A stretch of DNA of 64,000 nt, from the NCBI GenBank assembly GCA_034359265.1, contig CP136893.1, positions 18,419,001-18,483,000 of the forward strand, read 5' to 3'. The notes beneath the pieces were generated by a model. It had not been told where the DNA came from. It worked only from the letters and a program-made list of their open reading frames with translations, and did not search any database. Shown here in pieces: positions 33,926-45,070 of the stretch. The stretch is from Canna indica (taxonomy: Eukaryota > Streptophyta > Magnoliopsida > Zingiberales > Cannaceae). The position numbers and the translations under genes were made by a program. The stretch's first letter is position 1. Each line of letters begins with the position of its first letter.

Positions 33926-34552
33926 TCAATTCAACTTGTGAGCCTTCAGTAACCAATATTCGTTCATCCGAGTAATGTTGGTATACTCGGTGATTCCTCT
34001 CAGACCATCCTGCTTGGTATAGTGTTTCTGCAGGGACCTGCTGTGCTCTTTGATACTAGGAAATAGAGAGCTCAGCTTCTGGGTTTAGCTGAGATTCAAG
34101 GCTTCGTCTGAAGCCTGTTCTTCGGTTAGACGTAGCCATACGCCGTTGTACCTCGTGGCGTAAACGGTTACTTAGACGGTAGCTCCGTATTTGGTCATCT
34201 ATTGTGGGCTGGCGGTTATCTCCGCCAGAAATTGAAGGTCTTGGAGCTAGGACTTCTGTTCTTGTTGCTGTTCTTGCTGAAGAAGTCATTTTCTGTTGGC
34301 TTTCTCCTTTTCTTGTTCAAAAATGACCTTGGGGTCTTTGAAAACAAAGAGTTTGCCTTGCTGTTTTGGGATTTTTACCTCTGATTTTTCTCCTATCTTT
34401 AGCTTCTGCAAATCTTTAGTCAAGTTGTCTATTGAATCTGCTAGATTTTGGGGACTAGCTTTGTCCTTTGCTTGTTTTAGAATTTTTACTTCAGCAGATA
34501 ACTCTTCTAACTTCTCCTTTATAGTAACTGTGAGTTGGATAAGCGTATTTAA
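33926..34552 (-). pseudogene. Viral block F: P2-like 5'-truncated ORF and ORF3 N terminus
   Basis: On the minus strand: the C-terminal two-thirds of the P2-like ORF (34552-34286), the ATGA overlap, the ORF3 start at 34289, then RVYQHYSDERILV running on into the first 25 bp of the movement-protein region. That shows the native order of ORF3 across a point broken in block B. A TAG at 34058-34056 stands where block B has CAG. The block is a direct repeat of 24194-24795. Confidence 0.88.
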
Positions 34553-34964
34553 GAGGAAGGGAAGAGGCGAGCAAAGACACGACTTTTGCAGGGATGCAGA
34601 GGGAGTAATGCTCGTGTGAAGTGGTGGGAAAATTCTAATAGTTAATGGTAGCTGCTGGCGGAGAAGGATAAAGTGAGATATTTTTTTCCTTCTTCTTCTT
34701 GATGTTTTTTATTGTTAGATTTGAATGGCCGAGGGAAACGAGTCAAACGATGTGGGTAGAGTGACCGGCCGAAAATACACTCGAGTACCCCGAAGCCTCA
34801 CAATCAAATAGACTTATGACAAGAACACAATTGAAATGCATATACATAGATATGAATTCAAAGGTTAATACTCCAACATAACGACACCAGTTCATGACAC
34901 CGATGCAAATGTCTCACAAGAGACTACCTAGTGCAGACATAACCGAAACAAGACTCCATGACTC
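34553..34964 (-). other. Right flank of the viral locus; start of an antisense gypsy LTR
   Basis: 34553-34720 has no recognisable feature (purine-rich, then a pyrimidine run). From about 34735 'gaccggccgaaaatacactcgagtaccccgaagcct' resembles the antisense LTR start seen at 44577 and 35484, so this is probably the 3' end of an old antisense LTR that continues at 59114 after the inserted gypsy element 2. Confidence 0.45.
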
Positions 34965-35483
34965 TGTAATATCCGCGAAATTTATTAAATTTTGTACATT
35001 GATTTCAGCGGGATTAGCGCGACGCGTTCGGCGTGTGCAGAGTTGATCGCGGTTGGGCGCGAATTGAGGTGAAACCCTTGCTCAATTTAAATTACCAAAA
35101 TTTAGAGTTAATTGTTGTGTTGGGTTTGAGTTGGGTTTGAGCCGAGTCCGAGGGTGCGACCGGGGCTCGAATCAGACTCGTTTTGAGCAAGTTGGGTTGA
35201 GTAAAGTGAAGAGGGGCAAATAGGTAATTTGGTATTTAAAATAAAATAAAATAAAAGGATGCCACCTGGGGCGTACGGCTCCAAGGAGTAGATGCACACT
35301 ACCCAAGGAGGCGAGTGGGAGGAATTGGAGAGGGATCGACGGGAGATCGAAGACTTCGTCGGATCAGTTTTTATGACGGGCTTCTTCATCGTCTTCCTTG
35401 TCCCTAAACCGGCCTTAGGTGAGTGGTTCCTTCCCAAATGTAGGATTAGGGGCTGCCGATTCTTGTAGGTAGGATCGGAGGAT
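34965..35483 (+). repeat. 5' LTR of gypsy element 2, first piece
   Basis: Aligns with 56199-56725 ('gaaatttattaaattttgtacattg', 'tgagcaagttgggt', 'gggcgtacggct', 'gacttcgtcggatcag'). It ends in AGGAT, the target duplication of the solo LTR that follows. The short ORFs over it are accidental. Confidence 0.9.
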
Positions 35484-37526
35484 TGTCACACCCCAACCCA
35501 GACGCATGACCGGCCAGAGTACTACCCGTACTCTGAGCCTAACCGAAATCCAAACAACCAAAATAAACATGCATGCAACCACAACCTGAACAATATATAA
35601 TCAACTCAATCCGTAAGAAGCAAATAAAAACATAAAGTTTTCAAATTAAGATCAACAAAGTCATTTCAACAAAACCGCAGCTGTTCAAGTTTTTAAAGAA
35701 ATCCAGTTTATCAAATAGAATTCACCAAACAAAGATAGTACGACAATAATGAAGAAAATCCGACCCAAGTCCTACATGACTCAATAAAAATCTGACTCAA
35801 TAAAAATCCCACTACAGACTCGGGTTGTAACACAGACAACGACACGTCATGAGATCCGCTGTCCTTGCCGCATCCCGATGCGCTACTCCGATCCAATACC
35901 TCTACTGATCTTGCTCAAGAGCTACAAAACAAACAAATAAAATCGTAAGTCCAACTAGTACTTAGTGAGTGATCCGGTTCTTGTCCCACCATGTCCAAGC
36001 AATATAATATCCAGCAGTATATAAAATACTTAATTTCCATAAATATCCACAATAAGAAATAAACAACCAATCCAGTTATAATACGAGTTGGTCACTGAGT
36101 CATGCTCAACGAGCTTCCTGCCTAGGGACCATTCGGTCAAATAGGAGTCGGTCACTGAGTCCTGCTCAGCGAGCTTCCCGCCCATGGCTACTTGTGCTAG
36201 GAAACCCCTCTAGCAACAGGTGCCCCAGTTTGGTTGGGAAAGCCCTCCAACCAAATGCCACTCTGGTTACGTCGTCAACGTGGCCCACTGACGAGTTTTC
36301 CGGTCCAATAGTAATCCAGTGCAACCACAAGCACATCCAATCATACATATAACCAACCAACAGTGAAATAGCAATAAACATGAGCATTCATATAACCAGT
36401 AAGAATGTCCAAGAACTGCAGGGGTCCTTATTGCCTAAAAGGCATGTATGCGCATGCCACCAATGGCCTTACTTGGTCTATATATTACCCCATACCATAC
36501 TTTTCATTTCATAACCAGTGCATAACAGTTCAAATAGCAATGCAACATTATAAAGAAAATTAAATAACCAAGACCATGCGCCACCATACTCTTACCCTAT
36601 GCCGATACAATTTCCAAAATTCCAATTCAACTATATCGCAAGAGTAGTGTAATTAATTGAAATAAAATTCAACATTTAATTGATTTTTTAATATAAAAAT
36701 TCACGATTACAATATTTAATCTCTATTTGATCAAGTAGATATAAGATTTTATCATCAAATTTCCCAAAGAAAATCCCCTTGGAAGCGGGGCGGCAGCATG
36801 GGGAAGAACATGGAAGGAGAGGCCAAATCCACTCACCGAATAGGGAAATTGGAAAGGAAGAAGGATCTTGAAGGCCTCTCGACACCCAACTCCGGCGATC
36901 TCGCGAACCCCGACCGCAAGAACTCCTCCTTCACAAGCTACCGTCGCCGCCTCCTATTCCCAAAGACCTCGGGTATCGTGTGGCTCTTGTAGCCGTACGG
37001 TCCAGGTATATATATATATATAAAAGAAAAATAGAAATTGTGTTTTCATTATGGTCTGACAAAGCGACAATTGCTTAGATATGTGCATATTGCTGGAAAA
37101 GCCAAAGGGTCGGTCAGGTTTTACTACAATTACTTGAGATGCGTTTGGATAACATTCTTTTTCGTTTGGGTATGGCTTCGACCATTCCTGGAGCCAGGCA
37201 ATTAGTTAATCATAGACATATTATATATATATATCTGAAAGAATTACAAGTTTATCCCTCCCATAAGTGACTCAACTAGATAAATTCATAGTAACTCCTT
37301 TTCAAGTCCGAATTGAGTTCCGGTTGAACCGCCGGACTCGACTCGGTCTACTTTAACCACAACATGAAAAACCACAGAAAAACCAAATATAAAAATTATT
37401 TATATTTTTCCACGATAGAATCTTACTCGAAATTTATCCTAACAATTCCATTGACCCGCTTAAACTCGAGTTCACATTCTCCCGCTGAAAAGCCAAAATA
37501 ATCTCATTAAAATTCTGGTTGTAACA
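35484..37526 (-). mobile_element. Solo LTR (gypsy type), antisense, with perfect TSD
   Basis: On the minus strand TGTTACAACC to GGGGTGTGACA, 2043 bp. AGGAT occurs on both sides (35479-35483, 37527-37531), and the empty site is visible in the 3' LTR at about 56713 ('ttagaggatgaaatcgc'). No internal region, so LTR-LTR recombination removed it. It contains a (TA)n run near 37005-37022. Confidence 0.92.
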
Positions 37527-37764
37527 AGGATGAAATCGCTTTGTATATTTACTTTTATGCATGATATTGTTCGTTTTTGATGTATGAGTTTGATCGCGGG
37601 GCGCTCCCTTGGGGTTTGAGGTGGGCGGCAGCCCTAGGGAGGGCCGGCCCTTGTGTGGGAAGCAAGGAATTGTTGTATGAAATTTACTTTCTATTTAATC
37701 AGTATTTAATTCGGAATTTTGATGTTTGAAAGCATGCTAGAACTCACCTTGTGTTGTGGCCTAA

Positions 37765-38388
37765 GGTCTGTTTGGATACATATCATTAAGGGGAAGCGAA
37801 GGGAAGGGAGGGGAAGAGAAAGGAGGGGAAAAATTAACCTTGTTTGGATATAGTTTAATAAGGGGAAGGGAAGAGAAGGAAAAAATTGACCTTTTTTGGA
37901 TGTACTTTGTAAGAGGAATGAGAAAATCTTTTATTTAATAGACAATTATACATTTTTTATTTTTGTGTTATATATATGTTTTCCTTTTTTGCCATTTCTA
38001 TTTCTACGGATATTAGGATTTTTTGGCCGACTACAAATATTAGGATTAGGCAGAAGATACTATGAAGTGAAAAAATTGAGAACGAGATGATTTTTTTACC
38101 TTCGTATTCAATAGAGATGAGAAGAGGTCACTAAGATTAAATAAAATCTCATATATGTATTAAAATAATAAAGATACTTTTGTAAATTTATTTTGGACAA
38201 ATGTTTATAATTTTTTTCACCCTCATTCAACTTCAAATTGGGGTTAAAAGAAAATTGGAATTTGGAGGGGAACCTAGGTAAATAATTTCCCCCGATCCCT
38301 TTCCCTCCATTAAAATTACAAAACCAAACAAGGGAAAAAATTCCCCTCCCCTCCCTTCCCCTCATTTAACCTCAATACAAACAGGGTG
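37765..38388. mobile_element. Tourist-like (PIF/Harbinger) MITE with TAA TSD
   Basis: 624 bp with ends GGTCTGTTTGGATA and, inverted, CACCCTGTTTGTATT, flanked by TAA (37762-37764, 38389-38391). The empty site is 'ggcctaagggtggccg' in the 3' LTR. The left subterminal part repeats the 'TTGTTTGGATa..aaggggaagggaag' motif three times, so the terminal sequence has been amplified inside the element. Confidence 0.88.
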
Positions 38389-38486
38389 TAAGGGTGGCCG
38401 AGTGACCCTAAGTAGTAGGGTACCATTGGGGAATGTTATGTTGAGATTTTGCTCGATAAAAATCTTTATCATGATGTTGTGATTAT

Positions 38487-39212
38487 GAAATGAAATAAAA
38501 TGAAATAGAAAATGAAACGAAAATGAAATGAAATGAAATGAAAATAAATGAAATGAAATGAAGTGAAATGGAAAATGAAATGAAACGAAAATAAAATAAA
38601 ATGAAATGAAATAAAATGGAAAATGAAATGAAATCAAACGAAAATGAAAATGAAAATGAAATGAGATGAAATGGAAAATGAAAAGGAAAATGAAATAAAA
38701 ATGAAACGAAAATGAAATGAAATGAAAATGAAATGAAATGAAATGGAGAATGAAATGAAATGAAAAAAGAAATGAAAATGAAACAAAAATGAAATGAAAT
38801 GAAAATGAAAATGAAATGAAATGAAACAAAAATGAAATGAAATGAAAAATGAAATGAAATGAAACAAAAATGAAAATGAAACGAAATGAAATGAAATGGA
38901 AAATGAAAAAAAAATAAAAAAAATATGAAATGAAACGAAAATGAAATGAAACGAAAAATGAAATGAAATATAAAATGAAATGAAATGAAATGGAAAATAA
39001 AATGAAATGAAATGGAAAATGAAATGAAATGAAAATGAAACGAAAATGAAATGAAATGGAAAATAAAATGAAATGGAAATGAAATTGAAAATGAAACAAA
39101 AATGAAACGAAATGAAAATGAATTGAAATTAAATGAAACGAAATGGAAAATGAAACGAAAATGAAACAAAACAAAACGAAATGAAATGAAATGAAATGAA
39201 ACAAAATAAATT
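38487..39212. repeat. GAAAT/TGAAA-type low-complexity satellite
   Basis: About 725 bp of degenerate pentanucleotide repeat (gaaat, aaatg, gaaaa, occasional c or gg). On the minus strand it yields long Phe/Ser/His ORFs (up to 395 codons) that are pure low-complexity translation, not genes. It is the left part of an insert between 'gtgatta' (38488) and 'attgaat' (42137) of the host LTR. Confidence 0.9.
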
Positions 39213-39597
39213 TTTTCCGATCGGGCCGGGCTGAAAACTTAGGCCCGACACGATTTGCCAGACCTAGTCTGCTAGCTCGACACGATAAAATCATGATCAT
39301 GGCACCCATTATCGTGTCGGGCCAGGGGATGTTGGTTCGACCCAGCCTTATAGCCGGAGACCGGCCCAAGCCCAAAGCGGCAACCCCATGCCGGGTTGGG
39401 CTACCCCTTTGGGAATCCGAGTCGTGCCAAACACGTCCTGACTGGCAACGGGCTTGATCGGGCTCGAGACTAGCTAGGCCAACTTGAGCACGACCCATTG
39501 GAGGCACGAATATGTTAGTGAAATAGAGGTAAAAGGGTAAATATATCATTTTACCTCCAACAATAATTGATCGGTTACAACAGAATCAATTCCATTT
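39213..39597. repeat. Fragment of a GC-rich dispersed element
   Basis: Repeated 'gggcc(g)ggc', 'cacgat(a/t)', 'gcccga' phrases in both orientations (for example 'tgtcgggccagg' against 'cgggccgggct'), then 'gtaaatatatcattttacc', a small hairpin. No coding sense. The last five bases, CATTT (39593-39597), are the TSD of the next LTR. Confidence 0.5.
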
Positions 39598-41880
39598 TGT
39601 TATAACCTGCAAGTGGAGGACCTATTTGTAAATATTTTTATTAGAGGGGCCTTAATTGCAAAAGTGTCTAAATCCTATTTAATTAATCCTAATCCTCTCT
39701 CTAATCTTTTTCTCTCCCTCTCGCGATTTCTGTAGCAGCGGCGGGCGTGCAGTGGTAGCGTTGAGGCGTCAGCAGTTGAAGACTCCGGTGAAGACCGGAG
39801 TTTGGAGGAGTTTTGAGGTAGGAGTCTTCTGTCTCTTCATTGTTTAATCGTAGTTTACCGTATCTTCGTTCATCGGCGATATAGAGGAGGAGGTGGAGGG
39901 CAGCGGCGGGACCTGTCCGTCGAGGTATAGTGTTGGCTTTGGTCGAGGTATAGTGTAGGCTTTGGCTACCGGTGTTGCTGCGTGTCGTCGGGCCTCGTGG
40001 CCTGGGCGATCAATGAGCCGCGGCAGCCTCTGCTGCTGTCTGCGGCAAGCAGCAGCCGCGGCACGCCATAGGCGGTGCCGCAGCCATCTCCGGCACTCGG
40101 CCGGTGGCATGTCGGCGCCGGAGATCGCAAGGGAGGCCGGAGGAGGCGGGCGGAAGGTCGCTGGTGGCCGGGAGGGCCACCCGACGTAGGTCGAGCAGGG
40201 TGGAGAGGAGGTGGCATCGGGGAGGGGAGGCCATCGTGGCTTACCAAGCTGGTACCCGCCGGCGTTGGAGGAGAGGCCGGCGAGGCCGACGGGGGGGTGG
40301 TTGTCGTTGGCCGAGAGGGGGGCTGCCGGTGTGGATTCGTGCGAAGCAGGGGAGGGGGCGCTCGGGCGGGCGTCGGGTAGGAGACGAGTGGGAGATAAAG
40401 AGTCTTATTTTTATTTAATAAGATGTGTTTAAAGAAGAGAGCTGTATTGGATGAAATGAGGTTAATTTGTGGAATATTAGGGTATTTTTAGATTTGATCG
40501 TAGGATCGTCGGATCGAGTCGAGGGAAATATCAAAGTTGTAGGTTTTTGCGTCCTAAACGCGATGGTGGTGTCAGATTTCTGATCAGAGGTCGTCTGGTA
40601 GGTCTTTCCTATGTTTCAGTGTTATTTGGTAGATGCGAGTTATTAATTCAGTTGATAAATAATTAAATAATATAGAATAGTGGTATTCTATGTTAGATGG
40701 TAGATAGTTGTATTGGGTGCGAGTTGACTCCTACTGTAGCTGATGAATGTTGAATTGGTAAATTGACGATTTTACCCCTTGCTTCTATTTGATTGATTTG
40801 CTTCTGAAATTCGTTGATCTCCTGTTGCATTATGTTGTTGAACATGCCATGTTGATAATTGCATGAGTCTGATTAGCTGTTATTCATTAATGATTATTGA
40901 GCATGATATTATGCTAGGCATTGTGCACACTGTTAGTGTTGTCATAAGTTGTACTTGCTAACATGAATTACTCTGGTTGCATCTTCAGTTGATAGTTGTT
41001 GTAGCATTTATTGTTGTTAGCATTGTATATCAGTTGTGGTGTGTCATGTGGTGAGGTCTAGCTATCATGCTGCTTATTGTTGTATCAGTTATTGTTGTTA
41101 GTATCGTAGCTCAGTTGTTGATGGCATACTGCATTATAATCGTTCTGGGCGCAAGCCTGGACATAGTTGATTTATTGCCCGAGGTGTATGGGCGGTGACA
41201 CCGGTGATCACGAAATTTTCACACGAGGTGCAGCGTCGCGCGGTTAGACGTTGGCGGGCTCGTGTGCGACGTCGAGGTGTTAGACGTCGACGGGCTATCT
41301 TGTAGATAGTCGCATCTCTAGTTGGAGCGGGCTTGAGGTGCCACTCTCGAGGTGCGAGAGTGCGGGGGAAACCCACTTGTCCACTACGCTCTTGATTGGT
41401 ATAAGTTGCATTAGTTGATAGATGAAAAGGTGTCTGGTTGTTGTCATGTTGCACTTTATTGCAGAGTCATATGTTGTTGTTGTATTTGGTAGTGTCATTG
41501 CATCATGATTGATATCCTTATTGTTGACATATTGATTCTCCTACTCAGCTTTCCGCTGATGTTGTTTGTTATTGCCTCAGTTTTGCAGGTATGTCGGTAG
41601 TTGAAGTTAGGTAGCTAGAGTCCTGGAGGAGGAGGAGACGTCTTCCGCACAGCATTTAGTTTCCTAATTTACTAGTTGAACTATGCACTTTTAGCTAGAC
41701 TCTAGAATTCATTGTTCACTTATGGACTGTTGAACTTTTATTATTATCTGGTTGGACATTCGATTGGAATCTGGTTGTAAATTTAAATTCAGTCCATTTT
41801 GATGTTGTTGTTCTGTTGCTAGTTGCGCTTCTCCTAGGTGAGGTCCCTTATATAGGGATAAACCTAGGCGGGGCGTAACA
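39598..41880 (+). mobile_element. Solo LTR (gypsy type) with perfect TSD CATTT
   Basis: TGTTATAACC to GGGGCGTAACA, 2283 bp, flanked by CATTT on both sides (39593-39597, 41881-41885). The middle (39960-40380) is very GC-rich and gives several overlapping ORFs of 70-100 codons with no domain; similar GC-rich stretches sit in other LTRs here. Shares 'aacgcgatggtggtgtcagatttctgatc' with the inverted LTR at 46.35 kb. Confidence 0.9.
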
Positions 41881-42136
41881 CATTTGCTGCCAAAATTAAT
41901 TATTTTTCAATACTTAAAGTATTTTATTTGCTGCCCGCAATATTGTATCGCGGGCTTTTTGGGCTGCAATTCCATTTGCAGCCTGCAATTCCATTTGCAG
42001 CCTGCAAATGATATTAGAAATACAAGTTGCACCTAGTAAATGCTGCAAAATACTATTGCAGCCAACCAAACAAATTTATTGTCTAAATGCTGCAACTAAA
42101 GTTGCAGCATTTGCACTTGCGGGCAACCAAATGCCC
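41881..42136. mobile_element. Right part of a MITE rich in 'tgctgc/tgcag' motifs
   Basis: Repeats of 'aattccatttgcagcctgc' and 'tgctgcaa' end in 'gcgggcaaccaaatgccccc', the inverted form of a GGGGGCATTTGGTTGCCCGC terminus common to hAT/Harbinger-like MITEs. The left terminus was not found; the solo LTR at 39598 inserted into this element ('ccattt|gctgcc'). Confidence 0.6.
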
Positions 42137-42858
42137 CCTAATTGAATATAAGCTGGAATGATTATTACGACATGCTAAAATCTATTCTTATGTAGGGTGG
42201 AATTGTTTAGAACATGCTGAATTTCTGTTTTCTACATGCTAAAATATATATTGCTATGCTATGAATTGTCGAGATAATATATCGATCTTTATGTACTGGT
42301 TATGCTGAGAATTATGAGTACCATATCGCTGGAGTTTCATTAATGTATGTGTTGTAATTGTATTAGTCAAGTAGGCTGGAAACTATATCTTGCATGTTGA
42401 AATGATTGAGTTGTGAGTTCGAGATGTTATCTCGCGACGTGCTGTGATTGTTCTCAGTTGGATCCATAGTACCGTTAGGCTACTTAGATATTTCACTCTC
42501 ACGAGGGAGTATAAATTAACTCTCAGTTGAAAGCTTGGGAAAGTCGCACTATAAGAGGCTGAAATTTCAGCTTACAGGCTGAAACTTCCACGAGACTTGG
42601 TTAAGTTAGAAATCTGAAATTTCTAGAATCATTACACCGAATAAGGAAACCTTTGGGCAAATATGGAATCATATTAGTTTGTCCAAAAATTTCTGCGAGT
42701 TCGAATGATATTTCGAACGAGAAATAGTGGTGGCGGAAGGGTACGTCATGCGGAAACTATTCGTTAGAACGATAGAAATTTCACTACCCGATGACTTGCC
42801 ATGGGCATGGAAATTTTTTGATAGAAAATATAAAAGTAAACTATAGAGGTTATAATGG
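42137..42858 (+). repeat. 5' LTR of gypsy element 2, middle piece
   Basis: Aligns base by base, with scattered changes, to 57070-57782 ('attgaatataagctggaatgattattacga', 'tcactctcacgagggagtataaa', 'aggaaacctttgggca', 'aactatagaggttataatgg'). Confidence 0.92.
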
Positions 42859-43144
42859 TGTTCGAATATGTCCTTGAATTTATTCGAGACTTGAGTGAAA
42901 CCCAAATTGGAGAAGAATATGGTCCTTGGGTTACCTTTATTGGAACTATGTTCCTATTTATTTTTGTTTCTAACTGGTCAGGTGCTCTTCTACGTTGGAA
43001 AATTATACAGTTACCTCATGGATAGTTAGCTGCGCCCACTGGTCTTAGCAAAAAAGGATTGGGTTATTTTGGAAAATACATTCAACCAACTTCAATCCTT
43101 TTACCCATTAACATCCTAGAAGATTTCACAAAACCTTTAACTCA
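42859..43144 (+). pseudogene. atpI: Nuclear plastid DNA insert: atpI fragment
   Basis: The frame from 42861 reads [31 protein letters not shown] and [18 protein letters not shown], then TAG at 43023-43025; after it come [21 protein letters not shown] and [15 protein letters not shown]. This is the middle of chloroplast ATP synthase subunit a (CF0-IV, the proton channel subunit). About 20 residues between AAPT and GLSKKG are deleted, and a few residues differ. It sits exactly between 'ataatgg' and 'tgggtagtacg', contiguous in the 3' LTR, so a ~285-bp plastid piece was patched in with only 1-2 bp of overlap and no TSD, as in double-strand-break repair. Confidence 0.93.
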
Positions 43145-43610
43145 TGGGTAGTACGACGGCGAACAATTATTTGGGCCGAGTTATGGCCGAGTGGGGTGCT
43201 ACCCAGTGGCGGATGCAGGGTGGGGGCAGTTGCCCAAAATTTTAAACATCCCTTATATATAGTTTTTTATACTATTAGATGCCCCCCCACTGCAAGCTTT
43301 GCCCTTCTTCTTCTCCCTCCTATTCATCTTCTTTAGCCTTAGATGAAATGTCCTGTAGACTGTAGTCATCATCAAAATCCTCCGCCACTGCATCAAATGT
43401 TCTAGTTTTGATTTATTGAAATCTCCCTGCAGTCATCATTGTTTGACTTCTTTTATCTTTTCTTCACTGCTAAGATGAGTTCTGGAGGCTTCTTTTTTTT
43501 CTTCTTCATGAGTATTTTTTTTTCTTCTTTTTCTTCTTGAGTTTCTTCTATTTTTTTCTTCACTGCCAAACTGCTAAGATTCACTGCTATTCTTCTTCTT
43601 CACTACCAAA

Positions 43611-45033
43611 TGTAATACCCGTGGAAAATTTAACTTTGTTTTACTATGATTTCAATGAAGAATTTGGATGCGCGTCGGAGTGGGCCGAGTGAATCGCCGG
43701 AAGACGCGATTTGGGGTACGGCCTTTACGCACAAGCAAAATTATTTTGTTTAGGTTGTTTTGGATATTGGATGTGAGTTGGGCTTGAGTCTTGTTAGGGG
43801 AGATCGTCGGAGGTCGCGGTCTGAGGTATGAAACGTGTGCGCATGATTAATTTAGCTAATTGACTAAATTCTTAGTTGTGTGTTTTAGCCGAGTCCTAGA
43901 AGTATTTGGGTGTGATTTAATTGACTTTTGGACTTGTTTAACCACGTGGCTTAGGTGAGGGGCGTTTTAGTAACTTGCTAAACAAGGGTTTTTATTTATT
44001 TGATTAACTTGTGGTTTTGGGGGAGACGGATGGGGGCAGCCCCTCTTGTGTGTGTGAGCGTGGGAAGAGGAGGAGTAGCCGGCGATGGTTCGACGTATTT
44101 CCGGGACGAGGTCGTGGCAACATCAAGGCCTTCCTTCAAGAGGGAAAGGTAGAGGCTTTCTCTAGGTGAGTGGCTCTAACATGCTAGTTTCCTTCGTGTC
44201 ATAATCTATTGGACGTAGATGTTGATCGTATAAGGATGATTGGGGTTGATAGGAGAAGATTGGTTGGAAGAAGAGGAGGCGAGCAGAAAGGGGGGTGCGG
44301 CGATTGCACCGCCTATTGGCAATCGTGCCGAGTAGCAAGAATTAGGGTTGTTGCCGCACCATGGCGGCAACAGCAGTTGCTGTCGTGGGCGGGGAGGCCG
44401 CCGCGGCCTCCCAGCCGTGGGCCGACGTTCCTCCGTCGCCGGGGGCGGCGGGACCGATGGTGAGCGACCGCCAGCGGCCAGGTGGTCGCCAGGTGTCGGT
44501 CGGGCGGATAGGCGCAGGAGGCAGGTCGGGGAAGAAGGTATCGACGATGGGGATATATTGGAGCTTTTAATTACTTTGTCACGCCCCAAAATTCAGGGTC
44601 ACGTGACCAGCCAGAGTACACATCCGTACTCCGAAGCCTACCCAAATGTGAATACCAATGCGGAAATAATAATTAACAATCATGCAGACACTGAATGCAA
44701 AAGTGTAAATGCATAAATCCAATGAAATGTTTAGACTCCAATATGTTTACACATTAAGGTTCTACAAACAACATATGACAATATGCATAGACCCCTACAA
44801 CTCGACAACGACCCAATGCGTCATAGGACCTGCTTCCTGAGCTCGCCACCCCAGTCGTGCCACGTAGGTGCATTAGTACCTCTGCTCATCTAGAGCAGCA
44901 AGAAAAACACAACAACAAAAGAGTGTGAGTTCATAAAGAACTCAGTGAGTGGCTCGTTCCCGAGCCCTCTTCAAATCATAAATCCAAACATATTCCATAT
45001 TATTCCCATCACCAAATATAACCATAATGATCC

Positions 45034-45070
<37 letters not shown>

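Larger units (their letters stand above)
23692..34552. mobile_element. Endogenous pararetrovirus locus (badna-/tungrovirus-like), six blocks
   Basis: Blocks: A 23692-24193 (+); B 24194-31387 (-); C 31389-32690 (+); D 32688-33686 (+); E 33684-33925 (-); F 33926-34552 (-). Overlapping blocks are nearly identical in sequence, so they come from one virus lineage and one period. B alone is a circularly permuted genome from mid movement protein round to the start of ORF3, lacking only the first part of the movement protein, which block D supplies. Family features seen: tRNA-Met primer site, an ATGA overlap between the small ORF and ORF3, movement protein, coat region with CCHC knuckle, a second Cys-rich motif, DTGA protease, YIDD reverse transcriptase and RNase H. 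No integrase and no LTRs, as expected for Caulimoviridae. Junctions show 2-5 bp of shared sequence, suggesting end-joining or template switching. Stops, a frameshift and the rearrangement make the locus defective as it stands. Confidence 0.92.

Noticed and set aside
23692..34552. A functional, activatable viral copy
   Set aside because: No block holds an unbroken polyprotein: stops, a frameshift and the missing movement-protein start in block B all interrupt it.
23680..34570. Target-site duplication around the viral locus
   Set aside because: None found, and none is expected: this virus family lacks integrase.
38362..39549. 395-codon minus-strand ORF rich in Phe, Ser and His
   Set aside because: Translation of the GAAAT/TTTCA satellite; all three frames on that strand are open because the repeat lacks stops.
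39844..40432. Several overlapping 70-104-codon ORFs on both strands
   Set aside because: GC-rich interior of a solo LTR; open in many frames at once, no domain, inside a TSD-bounded element.
44206..44716. ORFs of 69-127 codons on both strands
   Set aside because: GC-rich LTR interior again; same pattern as in the 39.6-kb LTR.
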